From JBLIAZ01 sp047632015 (GTDB taxonomy: Bacteria; Bacteroidota; Bacteroidia; Flavobacteriales_C; GCA-002722245), in NCBI GenBank assembly GCA_047632015.1, contig JBLIBC010000041.1:1-13577 (forward strand): 13,577 nucleotides of DNA. Reading direction: 5' to 3'. This document shows, in pieces, positions 1-8,413 of the stretch. The translations under genes and the position numbers were made by a program. Under the pieces are notes generated by a model. That model did no database searches. It saw only the letters and a list, made by a program, of their open reading frames with translations, and had not been told where the DNA came from. Position 1 is the first letter of the stretch; the number at the start of each line of letters is the position of its first letter.

Positions 1-3000
1 CAGAAGTGAGTAGTTCTGACACTCACAGAAGAGATTTCTTGAAAGTTTTGGGGTTCAGTATTACAGCGGCAACTCTTGCAGCCTGTGAAGCTCCAGTAAC
101 TAAATCAATTCCATTTTTAAACAAGCCAATTGATGCTACTCCAGGTATAGCTAATTATTATGCTTCTACCTTTTTTGACGGATTAGACTACGCTTCCATC
201 TTAGTTAAAACTAGAGAAGGGCGTCCAATATTTATCAGTGGAAATAAAAATTCAACAATAACTAACGGGGGTGTTAATGCAAGAGTAAACTCTTCGTTGT
301 TGGGGTTATACGATTCTAAAAGAGCTAAAGGTCCAGCGAAAAAGATTAACGGAGCTTGGGCAAAAAATTTATCTTGGTCTGTAGTTGATAAAGAAGTAGG
401 AACAGGATTAAGAAGTGTTGCTTCAAAGGGAGGGAACATTACTTTACTTACTAATACTATTATTTCGCCTTCTTCACTGGAGGTCATCAATAAATTTAAA
501 GCAGCTTACGCTGCGCAGGGTGCAAAAGTAAATCACGTAACTTATGATGCTATTTCAGCTTCAGGATTACTTGACGCCAATAAAAAATCATTTGGTAAAA
601 GAGCTGTTCCAACTTACAATTTTGACCAAGCGAAAGTCATAGTAAGTTTTGGTGCTGATTTTTTATCAACTTGGATGAACAATTTGTCTTATGCATCTCA
701 GTATGCAGCAAAAAGAAACCCAGATGGAGCCTGGATGAATAAGCACTATCAATTTGAAACAACATTGAGTGTTACTGGTTCAAATGCTGACATTAGAGCG
801 GCAATCAAGCCGTCTCAAGTCTCATCTGCACTTACTTATTTGTTAAGTAAAGTTGGAGGAAGTGTTGAGGCAGGAAGTGTTCCGGCAAATGTAAAAGCAA
901 AATTAGATAAAGCTGCAAATGATTTACTTGCAGCAAAAGGGGAGTCTTTAGTTGTTGCAGGTTCAAACAATGAAGGCGTTCAGATATTGGTTAATGCCAT
1001 TAACGAACAATTGTCGAATTACGGAAAAACAATAGACCTTAGTAAAGCATTAAATATCAGGAAAGGTTCAGATTCAGATTTTGCTGAATTATCGGCTGAC
1101 ATGAAAGCTGGTAAAGTTGACGCCTTACTCACAGTGGGTATTAATGCTGCTTATGTTGCTGCTAAATCGTCAGGATTTAATGAAGGATTAAGTGAGGTAG
1201 GTTTAAAGGTTTCTTTAGGGGAATCATTCGACGAAACAGGATTAGCTTCGGATTATTTATGTCCTGACTCGCATTATTTAGAGTCATGGAATGATTTTGA
1301 GCCAGTGCAAGGTGAATTCAGTTTAGGACAGCCAGTGATCGGTCATTTGTTTAATAGTAGACAATGGCAGGAAACTTTGTTGACTTGGTCAAAAGAAGAT
1401 GCTAATTACGAATCATTTGTGAAGCAATATTGGAATAACATGGTATTGCTGGGTGCAGGACAATCTTGGACGGATGTACTACATGATGGTGTTTATTCAT
1501 CAAAAGCTGTTGATTCAAGTACTCTTGATTCAAACGTCGCTACTTTGATTAACGAAGCAGTTAAAAGCGCTACGGTAACAGGAAGTGATTTAGAAATTGA
1601 ATTTTATACTAAAACAGGTTTAGGTAATGGATCTCACGCATTAAATCCATGGTTACAAGAATTACCAGACCCAATTAGTAAATGTACTTATGATAATTAC
1701 ATTACAATGTCTCCTGCTGATGCATTAGCATTATTTGGTTTAGAGGATAACAAAGACAACAGAAGAAAAGAATTATACATTGGTCAAGATTCTCCCGCGA
1801 GAGTTGCGGAATTGACAGTGAACGGAACTGCAATGGAATTACCAGTTTTTCCGCAGCCAGGACAAGCTTCAGGAACAATTGGAGTGGCAGTTGGATATGG
1901 AAGATCAGCTTCTACATTATTTACAAGACAAGAGTGGTTAGGTGATTTATATGATGCGGAAAATGATGCGAACAACACCATTGGTAAAAATGTTTTCCCA
2001 TTGTTTAGTAAGTCGGAAACTTTTGAGAACACTGTGACTACAGGTGTTAAATTGTCATATGATAAGGATAATGAGAAAAGATATCCTATGGCAACTACTC
2101 AAACTCATCACACAATGATGGGTAGGAAAATGGTCAATGAAACGACCTTAGCTACTTATGTTTCAGAAAAGGGACAAGCAAAAGGAAAAGAAGGTTACAA
2201 TGAGCAACTATTAATTTCAGATTCATACGGTGAGAAGAAAAAGCCAGAGGATCTTGATTTATGGGCTGAACATGCTATTGATTTAGGTCATAGATGGGGA
2301 TTAACTATTGATTTAAATACTTGTACCGGTTGTGGTTCTTGCGTGACTTCATGTAGTATTGAAAACAACGTTCATGTTGTTGGGAAAGATGAGATTAGAA
2401 GAAGTAGGGAAATGCATTGGTTACGAATTGACAGATACTATTCCTCATCAACTGAAGAAGATGAAAAAATTACTGACGCAAGTCAATTAGAAGGAATTGG
2501 GGATTATAAAGATGCTGAAGTGTCTGATGATCAGCCGAGTGTAGTTTATCAGCCAGTAATGTGTCAGCACTGTAATCATGCAACATGTGAGACAGTTTGT
2601 CCTGTAGCTGCTACAACACATTCTAATGAAGGTTTAAATCAAATGGCTTACAACAGATGTGTTGGTACTAGGTATTGTGCTAACAACTGTGCTTATAAAG
2701 TAAGACGATTCAACTGGTTCCAATACGATTCTTTGGATTTACCGGCATTTCCAGATTTTGCAAAAGTTAACCCTGCAGCAGATGATTTAGGAAGAATGGT
2801 ACTTAACCCAGATGTAGTTGTTAGATCAAGAGGAGTAATGGAAAAGTGCAGCATGTGTATTCAGCGTATACAAGGAGGTAAATTAGAAGCGAAAAAACTA
2901 GGTGAAACGGTGCAAGACGGTGCGATTCAAACTGCATGTTCTTCAGTGTGTCCATCAAATGCAATTAAGTTTGGAGATTTGAACAACACATCACATGTTG

Positions 3001-3104
3001 TTAATGCAGAATCCAAGGATGAAAGAGCATATTTGCTGTTAGAAGAAGTAGGTACACAACCTAATGTTTTCTATCAAACAAAAATTAGAAATAATAACGC
3101 ATAA
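1..3104 (+). CDS. actB: ActB, molybdopterin-oxidoreductase-like and iron-sulfur subunit of Alternative Complex III (5' partial)
   Basis: This is the peripheral iron-sulfur subunit of ACIII, which carries electrons from menaquinol oxidation in ActC toward c hemes. The frame is open to the window edge (first full codon at 3). A GTG at 6 is the first possible start, but relatives carry roughly 50 more residues before the twin-arginine motif, so the true start is probably upstream. Numbering from the GTG, RRDFLK (8-13) is a Tat-type motif and LAAC ending at C27 resembles a lipobox. Residues about 30-750 match the molybdopterin-oxidoreductase fold, which in ACIII is known to lack molybdenum. The C-terminal PsrB-like ferredoxin domain has cysteines at 773/776/779/783, 853/856/861/865, 885/890/894, 948/951 and 978/982. 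The third group reads CVGTRYC, with Thr where a [4Fe-4S] site would have Cys, which fits the [3Fe-4S] cluster of ACIII. The stop lies 16 bases before actC. The family call is very secure. Confidence 0.95.
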   Translation, partial: EVSSSDTHRRDFLKVLGFSITAATLAACEAPVTKSIPFLNKPIDATPGIANYYASTFFDGLDYASILVKTREGRPIFISGNKNSTITNGGVNARVNSSLLGLYDSKRAKGPAKKINGAWAKNLSWSVVDKEVGTGLRSVASKGGNITLLTNTIISPSSLEVINKFKAAYAAQGAKVNHVTYDAISASGLLDANKKSFGKRAVPTYNFDQAKVIVSFGADFLSTWMNNLSYASQYAAKRNPDGAWMNKHYQFETTLSVTGSNADIRAAIKPSQVSSALTYLLSKVGGSVEAGSVPANVKAKLDKAANDLLAAKGESLVVAGSNNEGVQILVNAINEQLSNYGKTIDLSKALNIRKGSDSDFAELSADMKAGKVDALLTVGINAAYVAAKSSGFNEGLSEVGLKVSLGESFDETGLASDYLCPDSHYLESWNDFEPVQGEFSLGQPVIGHLFNSRQWQETLLTWSKEDANYESFVKQYWNNMVLLGAGQSWTDVLHDGVYSSKAVDSSTLDSNVATLINEAVKSATVTGSDLEIEFYTKTGLGNGSHALNPWLQELPDPISKCTYDNYITMSPADALALFGLEDNKDNRRKELYIGQDSPARVAELTVNGTAMELPVFPQPGQASGTIGVAVGYGRSASTLFTRQEWLGDLYDAENDANNTIGKNVFPLFSKSETFENTVTTGVKLSYDKDNEKRYPMATTQTHHTMMGRKMVNETTLATYVSEKGQAKGKEGYNEQLLISDSYGEKKKPEDLDLWAEHAIDLGHRWGLTIDLNTCTGCGSCVTSCSIENNVHVVGKDEIRRSREMHWLRIDRYYSSSTEEDEKITDASQLEGIGDYKDAEVSDDQPSVVYQPVMCQHCNHATCETVCPVAATTHSNEGLNQMAYNRCVGTRYCANNCAYKVRRFNWFQYDSLDLPAFPDFAKVNPAADDLGRMVLNPDVVVRSRGVMEKCSMCIQRIQGGKLEAKKLGETVQDGAIQTACSSVCPSNAIKFGDLNNTSHVVNAESKDERAYLLLEEVGTQPNVFYQTKIRNNNA

Positions 3105-3120
3105 CTAATCCATTATAGCA

Positions 3121-4578
3121 ATGCATGTAGTAGAAGCAGAAATAAGAGAGCCGTTAATTTTAGGAAAAAAATCCTATCATGATATCACGGAGGACGTTTG
3201 TGTGCCAGTAGAAGGTAAAGCAAATTCAATGTGGTACATGATGCTTGGTTTAGCAAGTATTGTGGCTTTATGGGGACTGGGTAACATCATGTACACCATC
3301 GGTGTTGGTATTGGTGTTTGGGGTCTAAATAAGACAGTAGCTTGGGCTTGGGATATTACAAACTTTGTTTGGTGGGTAGGTATTGGTCACGCAGGAACAT
3401 TAATTTCTGCAGTATTGTTGTTGTTCCGTCAAAGATGGAGAATGGCAATAAACCGTTCAGCAGAGGCCATGACAATTTTTGCAGTAATGATGGCAGCGTT
3501 GTTTCCAGGTATTCACATGGGAAGAATTTGGCAAGCATACTGGGTACTTCCATTACCAAATCAATTTGGTTCATTATGGGTGAATTTTAACTCACCTCTT
3601 TTATGGGATGTTTTTGCTATATCAACGTATTTCTCAGTATCACTTGTATTTTGGTACATAGGTCTTATACCTGATTTTGCCACAATTCGTGACAGAGCAG
3701 TTAAGCCAGCAGCGAAAAAGATTTATTCAATATTAGCGTTTGGATGGTCAGGATCTGCCAAACATTGGAATAGATTTGAGGAAGTGTCTTTGGTGTTAGC
3801 AGGTTTAGCAACACCGTTGGTATTCTCAGTACACTCTATTGTATCTATGGATTTTGCTACTTCGATAATTCCTGGTTGGCATACTACGATATTTCCTCCA
3901 TATTTTGTGGCAGGTGCAGTATTCTCAGGGTTTGCAATGGTTTGTACCTTGATGCTAGTAATGAGGAAAGTACTTCATTTAGAAGATTACTTAACGATTA
4001 AACACATTGAATACATGAACATTATCATCATGTTAACAGGTTCAATGGTTGGTGTAGCGTATTTAACTGAATTATTTGTGTCTTGGTATTCTGGTGTAGA
4101 ATATGAAGGATATGCATTCATGAACAGAGCAACAGGTCCTTATTGGTGGTCATATGCAATCATGATGTCTGCCAACGTATTATCACCACAATTCATGTGG
4201 TTTAAAAAATTAAGGACAAGTTTAGTCTTTACTTTTATCATTTCTATTGTAGTAAATGTTGGGATGTGGTTTGAACGTTTTGTAATTATTGTGACTTCAT
4301 TGCACAGGGATTTCCTTCCGTCTTCATGGACGATGTTCCACCCTACCTTTGTGGATTTAGGAATTTATGTTGGAACCATTGGAATCTTCTTCGTTTTGTA
4401 TTTATTATACGCTAGGGTGTTCCCCGTTTTGGCATTGAACGAAGTGAAAACAATTTTACGAGCTACGGGTGAATTTGGAGTTAGTACACCTGCAGTGGCT
4501 CAAGCTGCTACGCCAAGTAAAGAAGTGAAGAAGGAAGAGGATTTGAATGAAGAGGACACTACTAAAGAAGATAATTAA
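3121..4578 (+). CDS. actC: ActC, NrfD/PsrC-like quinol-oxidising membrane subunit of Alternative Complex III
   Basis: This is an integral membrane subunit of the NrfD/PsrC family and in ACIII is the site of menaquinol oxidation next to the ActB iron-sulfur domain. The 485-residue product has about ten hydrophobic segments, beginning near residue 38 (MWYMMLGLASIVALWGLGN). Recognisable family blocks are GHAGTLISAVLLLFRQ near 90-105, FPGIHMGRIW with H132, WDVFAISTYF with D163, and SMDFATSIIPGWHTTIFPPY near 243-262. These conserved His and Asp residues are of the kind thought to line the quinol pocket and proton path; the exact ligand assignment here is inference. The tail after about residue 455 is soluble and strongly charged (Lys/Glu/Asp-rich). 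ATG 3121 is chosen because it directly follows the short gap after actB and starts the conserved block. It is followed by actD after 20 bases. Confidence 0.96.
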   Translation: MHVVEAEIREPLILGKKSYHDITEDVCVPVEGKANSMWYMMLGLASIVALWGLGNIMYTIGVGIGVWGLNKTVAWAWDITNFVWWVGIGHAGTLISAVLLLFRQRWRMAINRSAEAMTIFAVMMAALFPGIHMGRIWQAYWVLPLPNQFGSLWVNFNSPLLWDVFAISTYFSVSLVFWYIGLIPDFATIRDRAVKPAAKKIYSILAFGWSGSAKHWNRFEEVSLVLAGLATPLVFSVHSIVSMDFATSIIPGWHTTIFPPYFVAGAVFSGFAMVCTLMLVMRKVLHLEDYLTIKHIEYMNIIIMLTGSMVGVAYLTELFVSWYSGVEYEGYAFMNRATGPYWWSYAIMMSANVLSPQFMWFKKLRTSLVFTFIISIVVNVGMWFERFVIIVTSLHRDFLPSSWTMFHPTFVDLGIYVGTIGIFFVLYLLYARVFPVLALNEVKTILRATGEFGVSTPAVAQAATPSKEVKKEEDLNEEDTTKEDN

Positions 4579-4598
4579 TAACACAATACTTCATAGTT

Positions 4599-5120
4599 AT
4601 GAGTAAGATAATATATGCAATGTACGATGATGACGCTGTCCTTTTAGATGGAGCTAAAAAGTTAGTGTCAAAAGGTATTAAGATTGGCGACGTTTTTTCT
4701 CCTTTTCCAATTCATGGTATTGATTCGGTAATTGGAATACGACAAACTAGGATCGCAATTTGCGCTTTCATTTATGGTTTATGCGGAATGTTTTTGGCTT
4801 TGACGGGAATGTGGTATTTCAACATCAGCGATTGGCCAATGAATATCGGAGGAAAACCAAGCTTCACTTTGTTACAAAACTTGCCATCTTTTATTCCTAT
4901 TACATTTGAATTAACAGTGTTATGTACGGCTCATGGAATGGCAATTACTTATTTCTTGAGAAATAAAACTTTACCTGGAATGGAAGCTAAGAACCCTGAT
5001 CCACGAACAACCGATGACAAGTTCATGATGCAAATTAATGTGGATGAGGTTTCATTGGATGAAGATGCGATAGTAGGTGAATTAAAATCGACAGGAGCAA
5101 TTGAAATTACTAAGAGATAA
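4599..5120 (+). CDS. actD: ActD, DUF3341-type membrane subunit of Alternative Complex III
   Basis: This small ACIII subunit of the DUF3341 family has 173 residues, the usual size. It opens with a soluble domain on the cytoplasmic side (MSKIIYAMYDDDAVLLDGAKK, then KGIKIGDVFSPFPIHGID near 25-42). Two membrane segments follow, near 52-72 and 92-115, joined by a short loop with the typical GGKPSF block. The acidic C-terminal tail contains NPDPRTTDDKF, a strongly conserved family block. It has no redox-cofactor motif, and its role in ACIII is structural, possibly near the proton path of ActC; that role is known from the family rather than visible here. The start at 4599 gives a 20-base gap from actC, and the stop is 18 bases before actE. 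Confidence 0.94.
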   Translation: MSKIIYAMYDDDAVLLDGAKKLVSKGIKIGDVFSPFPIHGIDSVIGIRQTRIAICAFIYGLCGMFLALTGMWYFNISDWPMNIGGKPSFTLLQNLPSFIPITFELTVLCTAHGMAITYFLRNKTLPGMEAKNPDPRTTDDKFMMQINVDEVSLDEDAIVGELKSTGAIEITKR

Positions 5121-5138
5121 TAGAAATTTTTCGGAAAG

Positions 5139-5897
5139 ATGAAAATATTTAATAAAAGCATGTTGAAGTCTGGTTTAAAGCAAGTACTTGTGGGAATCGG
5201 ATTATTACTAGGAGTTACATCTTGTACAAGTGACCCAAACAGTCCAGGTGTTGAATATATGCCAGACATGTACCGACCACAACCTTACGAAGCGTACTTG
5301 GAAAAGCACGATGGTGATTCTGCTAAATTTTTCGATAGAAACATCAAAAAGATAGCGCCAAACTTTGATGATCTTTCTGCTGAACAACAAAGTGCAGTTA
5401 TTAATGAAATTGCTTCAATTTATGCAGTTTGGACAAACGGTTCAGCTAGTAGAAAGCCGGTTAAGGGGTCAGTTGCTATTGGTAAAAAACCATATGCATT
5501 GTCTAAAGGGCAAAAAGAAGAGTCTAAATTACTTGTGAATCCAGTTTCATTCACTAAATCTAATCTGAAGGAAGGAAAAGCATATTTTGAAATATTTTGT
5601 GATCATTGTCACGGTGTTAAAGGCGACGGAAACGGTCCAATGATTCAATTGGATGTTTTTCCAGCTCAGCCACCTTCATTTACAGGAGCAGCAAAGGACT
5701 TAACAGCGGGTGAAATTTATCACACAATATATTATGGTAAAGGCAAAATGGGAAGTCACGCAAGTCAAATCTCTGAAGACAAAAGATGGAAGATTGTGAT
5801 GTATGTGGAGTCTTTACAAGGAAAAATAGGTAAAGAATCAGAAATGGAAAATTTGAGCAGTGACAGTACTGTAGTAGCTCAACCAGATTCAATATAA
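5139..5897 (+). CDS. actE: ActE, monoheme cytochrome c lipoprotein subunit of Alternative Complex III
   Basis: This is the periplasmic monoheme cytochrome c of ACIII, which passes electrons toward the oxidase. The N-terminus has basic residues and a hydrophobic stretch ending in a lipobox, VTSC, with C29 as the likely lipid-anchored first residue of the mature protein. Just after it comes GVEYMPDMYRPQPYEAY, a block typical of ActE. The heme site is C154-DH-C157-H158 (CDHCHG), followed by the usual GDGNGPM segment. M204 in GKGKMGSHASQ is the likely sixth heme ligand, and a final helix (KRWKIVMYVESLQ) closes a class I cytochrome c fold. There is only one CxxCH site, in contrast to the multiheme ActA expected upstream. 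The final 25 or so residues are acidic and Ser-rich. ATG 5139 is favoured because it sets the signal peptide; the internal ATG at 5160 would leave a shorter n-region but the same lipobox. Confidence 0.95.
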   Translation: MKIFNKSMLKSGLKQVLVGIGLLLGVTSCTSDPNSPGVEYMPDMYRPQPYEAYLEKHDGDSAKFFDRNIKKIAPNFDDLSAEQQSAVINEIASIYAVWTNGSASRKPVKGSVAIGKKPYALSKGQKEESKLLVNPVSFTKSNLKEGKAYFEIFCDHCHGVKGDGNGPMIQLDVFPAQPPSFTGAAKDLTAGEIYHTIYYGKGKMGSHASQISEDKRWKIVMYVESLQGKIGKESEMENLSSDSTVVAQPDSI

Positions 5898-5933
5898 AAT
5901 TAAGTAATAACAACAACTGAAACACGATCAAAA

Positions 5934-7139
5934 ATGGATTACGTTTTTTCAAATAGAACAAAAAAAATAACATTGGGTACTGCAATTGTGGGCTTAGTAT
6001 TGTTTCTGATAGCAGTGTTTACTGATAATGCTGACAATTACGGAACGCTACATAATGGATTAAATCAAAGGATTTGGTCTAGTGTTTTAATTAATGGATT
6101 CTTTTTCTTCGCTATATCCTTGTCTATGCTGTTCTTCCTTGCATTGCAATATGCATCTGAAGCAAGTTGGACCATTGTGTTTAAAAGAATTTTTGAAGCA
6201 ATGATTTCCGTTTTACCATGGATGGCATTGGTAGTAGTAATAGTTCTTGCAGCAGGACATTTCTTTCACGCTCACCATTTGTACCACTGGATGGATTCAG
6301 AGGCTGTTGCTCATGATCATTTATTGGAGCATAAATCACTGTATTTTGGGAAACTTTTTTACTGGTCCAGGCAAGTATTTTTTGTTGGTTCATTCATAGT
6401 ATTCGCTTGGTATTTTAGAAAAAAATCTTTGCAAGAAGACGAAGAAGGAGGGACAAAAATTCACAAGAAGAACATCACGATGTCGGCGATATTTTTAGTG
6501 ATCTTCGGATACGGATCTTCAGTTATAGCGTGGGATTGGATTATGTCAATTGATGCTCACTGGTTTTCAACTTTGTTTGGATGGTATGTGTTTGCAGGAA
6601 TGTGGTTAACAGGAATTGTTTTTGCAACTGTATTGATTTACTTTTTAAGAAGTAACGGGCATTTACAAATTGCAAAAAAAGGTCACATGCATGACATGGC
6701 AAAATGGATGTTTGCTTTGAGTTTTTTATGGACCTACTTATTCTTTTCTCAATTCATGCTTATATGGTATGCTGATATTCCAGAAGAGGTAACGTACTAC
6801 ATAGCAAGAATACAAGATTACAAAGGGATTTGGTTTGGAATGATGTTAGTAAACTTTGCTTTACCAATGATTTTCTTAATGGATGCTGATGCAAAAATGA
6901 AAAAAGGATTGGTAGTTACTATTGGTGCTATTATTTTCATCTTCCACTGGTTTGATGTGTACACAATGGTTACACCAGGAACAATGAAACAGTTTGGTCA
7001 GTTCGGTTTTCTTGAAGTTGGAATGTTCTTGTTGTTTTTAGGAGTGTTTGTATTCTTAGTTTTGAAGTCGCTTGCTTCTCGTCCATTGGTTGTGAAAAAT
7101 CACCCTTATTTGGAAGAGAGTAAACACATTCACGGGTAG
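5934..7139 (+). CDS. actF: ActF, second large membrane subunit of Alternative Complex III
   Basis: ActF is the second multi-spanning membrane subunit of ACIII, distantly related in fold to ActC and packed against it. In supercomplexes it lies close to the oxidase; the detail of contacts is family knowledge. The 401-residue product has about ten hydrophobic segments. Family landmarks are LNQRIWSSVLINGFFFF near 43-59, WDWIMSIDAHWFSTLFGWYVFAGMW near 200-224, and MFALSFLWTYLFFSQFMLIWYADIPEE near 260-290. The loop at about 111-132 is very His-rich (HFFHAHHLYHWMDSEAVAHDH) and so could respond to pH or bind metal, although similar loops occur in relatives. The C-terminus (PYLEESKHIHG) is short and soluble. 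A 36-base A-rich leader without a Shine-Dalgarno motif precedes ATG 5934, and 42 bases separate the stop from coxB. Confidence 0.94.
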   Translation: MDYVFSNRTKKITLGTAIVGLVLFLIAVFTDNADNYGTLHNGLNQRIWSSVLINGFFFFAISLSMLFFLALQYASEASWTIVFKRIFEAMISVLPWMALVVVIVLAAGHFFHAHHLYHWMDSEAVAHDHLLEHKSLYFGKLFYWSRQVFFVGSFIVFAWYFRKKSLQEDEEGGTKIHKKNITMSAIFLVIFGYGSSVIAWDWIMSIDAHWFSTLFGWYVFAGMWLTGIVFATVLIYFLRSNGHLQIAKKGHMHDMAKWMFALSFLWTYLFFSQFMLIWYADIPEEVTYYIARIQDYKGIWFGMMLVNFALPMIFLMDADAKMKKGLVVTIGAIIFIFHWFDVYTMVTPGTMKQFGQFGFLEVGMFLLFLGVFVFLVLKSLASRPLVVKNHPYLEESKHIHG

Positions 7140-7181
7140 TAGTTAAGTATAATTAGGTAAAGAAAATTTAAAATTTATAAA

Positions 7182-8369
7182 ATGGAATTGTTGATTCTTG
7201 TAACCGTATTGTTAACAGTAATTGCAGTAGCAAAAGTGCTGAAGGCAAAAGAATTGGTGGATAGTTTTAAAGACCCTGATTCGGAACCTATCTCACCTGC
7301 AGAGATTAAAACGAACGCATTGGGCATGTTAATTTGGGGGATTTCCTTTTTGATATTGGTAATTTGGATGGTAATTGAATGGAATCAATACTTACTACCT
7401 TCATCAGCTTCTATTCACGGAAAAGACATAGACTTTTTATTGAATTTGACATGGGGATTAATATTTTTTGTATTCTTTATAACGCACATCTTTTTATTTT
7501 GGTTTGCCTTTAAGTACCGTCATGATGGATCAAGAAAGGCATATTGGTATCCGCACAACAACAAATTGGAAATGCTTTGGACTGTTGTTCCAGCAGGAGT
7601 GCTAATATTGCTGATAGGTTACGGAATGAACACTTGGCACGAAGTAATGAATCAGGAAGAAGCTGACGATGCTGTGCGCCTCGAGCTGGTTTCAGAACAA
7701 TTCAAATGGACTGCTCGTTTTGCGGGAGATGACAAAGTATTAGGAGAGGCTTCTTTTGCCTTATATGGTAAGAATTCAGTTGGGGTTGCCACGAAGCTAG
7801 CTATGAACAATAGGATGATAGAATGTGAAAATTCAATTGAATTGTTGGTGAAGGATTCTTTGGAGAATTCAAAATTGATCAACGAAGGGTGGAACAAAGA
7901 CGAGAAACTTGATGATGTTAAAAGTAGTTTAAGAAACTACCGAGCAAACATTCATAGAATTAACAGGTTACTTAAAGCTTACGATAAAGACTCTTTATTG
8001 TACAAAGCAGGAGAAGATGATTTAGTAATTAACAGTGACAGTATTTATTTGCCGAAAGGAAGACAGATAATATTGCAATTCAGGTCTAAGGATGTAATTC
8101 ACTCTGCGTACTTACCTCATTTTAGGGTTCAGATGAACACGGTTCCAGGCATGAAAACAAGTTTCTCATTCACTCCAATGTATACTAATGAGGAAATGCA
8201 TAAAGTAGCTAATAAAGAAGGTAAATCTTTTACAGGTTACATATTGCTTTGTAATAAAATTTGTGGAACCTCGCACTACAACATGAAAATGCATGTGAAA
8301 GTGGTTGAGCCAGAAGTATACGACAAATGGATTGCTAGTCAAACAACTTTTGTAGAAGCGTACAAATAG
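7182..8369 (+). CDS. coxB: Cytochrome c oxidase subunit II (CuA subunit) with a helical insertion
   Basis: This subunit takes electrons from cytochrome c or ACIII at a binuclear CuA centre and hands them to subunit I. The 395-residue protein has an extra N-terminal membrane segment (1-20), a further one near 50-68, and the two usual subunit II helices near 87-110 and 130-148, an arrangement common in Bacteroidota. The CuA cupredoxin domain starts at EQFKWTARFAG near 173. The ligand set is H307 in SKDVIHSAYLPHF plus C357, C361, H365 and M368 in CNKICGTSHYNM. Two features stand out. Residues about 203-276 form a charged, helix-rich insertion inside the CuA domain. The CxExC motif has Lys (K359) where classical enzymes have the Glu linked to the CuA/Mg region. 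No C-terminal heme c (CxxCH) is present, so it is not caa3-type. The next gene, coxA, follows after 44 bases. Confidence 0.96.
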   Translation: MELLILVTVLLTVIAVAKVLKAKELVDSFKDPDSEPISPAEIKTNALGMLIWGISFLILVIWMVIEWNQYLLPSSASIHGKDIDFLLNLTWGLIFFVFFITHIFLFWFAFKYRHDGSRKAYWYPHNNKLEMLWTVVPAGVLILLIGYGMNTWHEVMNQEEADDAVRLELVSEQFKWTARFAGDDKVLGEASFALYGKNSVGVATKLAMNNRMIECENSIELLVKDSLENSKLINEGWNKDEKLDDVKSSLRNYRANIHRINRLLKAYDKDSLLYKAGEDDLVINSDSIYLPKGRQIILQFRSKDVIHSAYLPHFRVQMNTVPGMKTSFSFTPMYTNEEMHKVANKEGKSFTGYILLCNKICGTSHYNMKMHVKVVEPEVYDKWIASQTTFVEAYK

Positions 8370-8413
8370 AACATTGAGAAAATAGAAATTAATTTAATTA
8401 TAATATAAAGATT

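Noticed and set aside
188..490. Minus-strand frame of 100 codons inside actB
   Set aside because: It is antisense to a well-conserved coding region, with no recognisable domain or leader.
96..2260. Reading the ActB N-terminal domain as a true molybdenum enzyme such as formate dehydrogenase or polysulfide reductase
   Set aside because: The operon context (actC-F plus cox) and the fused iron-sulfur domain fit ACIII ActB, whose molybdopterin-type domain is known to lack the cofactor.
5680..5985. Minus-strand frame of 101 codons over the actE/actF junction
   Set aside because: Its Leu/Phe-rich translation is an artefact of antisense reading of Lys/Glu-rich sequence; both plus-strand genes are certain.
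8387..8413. Very AT-rich stretch before coxA considered as an internal promoter
   Set aside because: It is an ordinary A/T-rich leader like the others in the operon, with no TAnnTTTG element.
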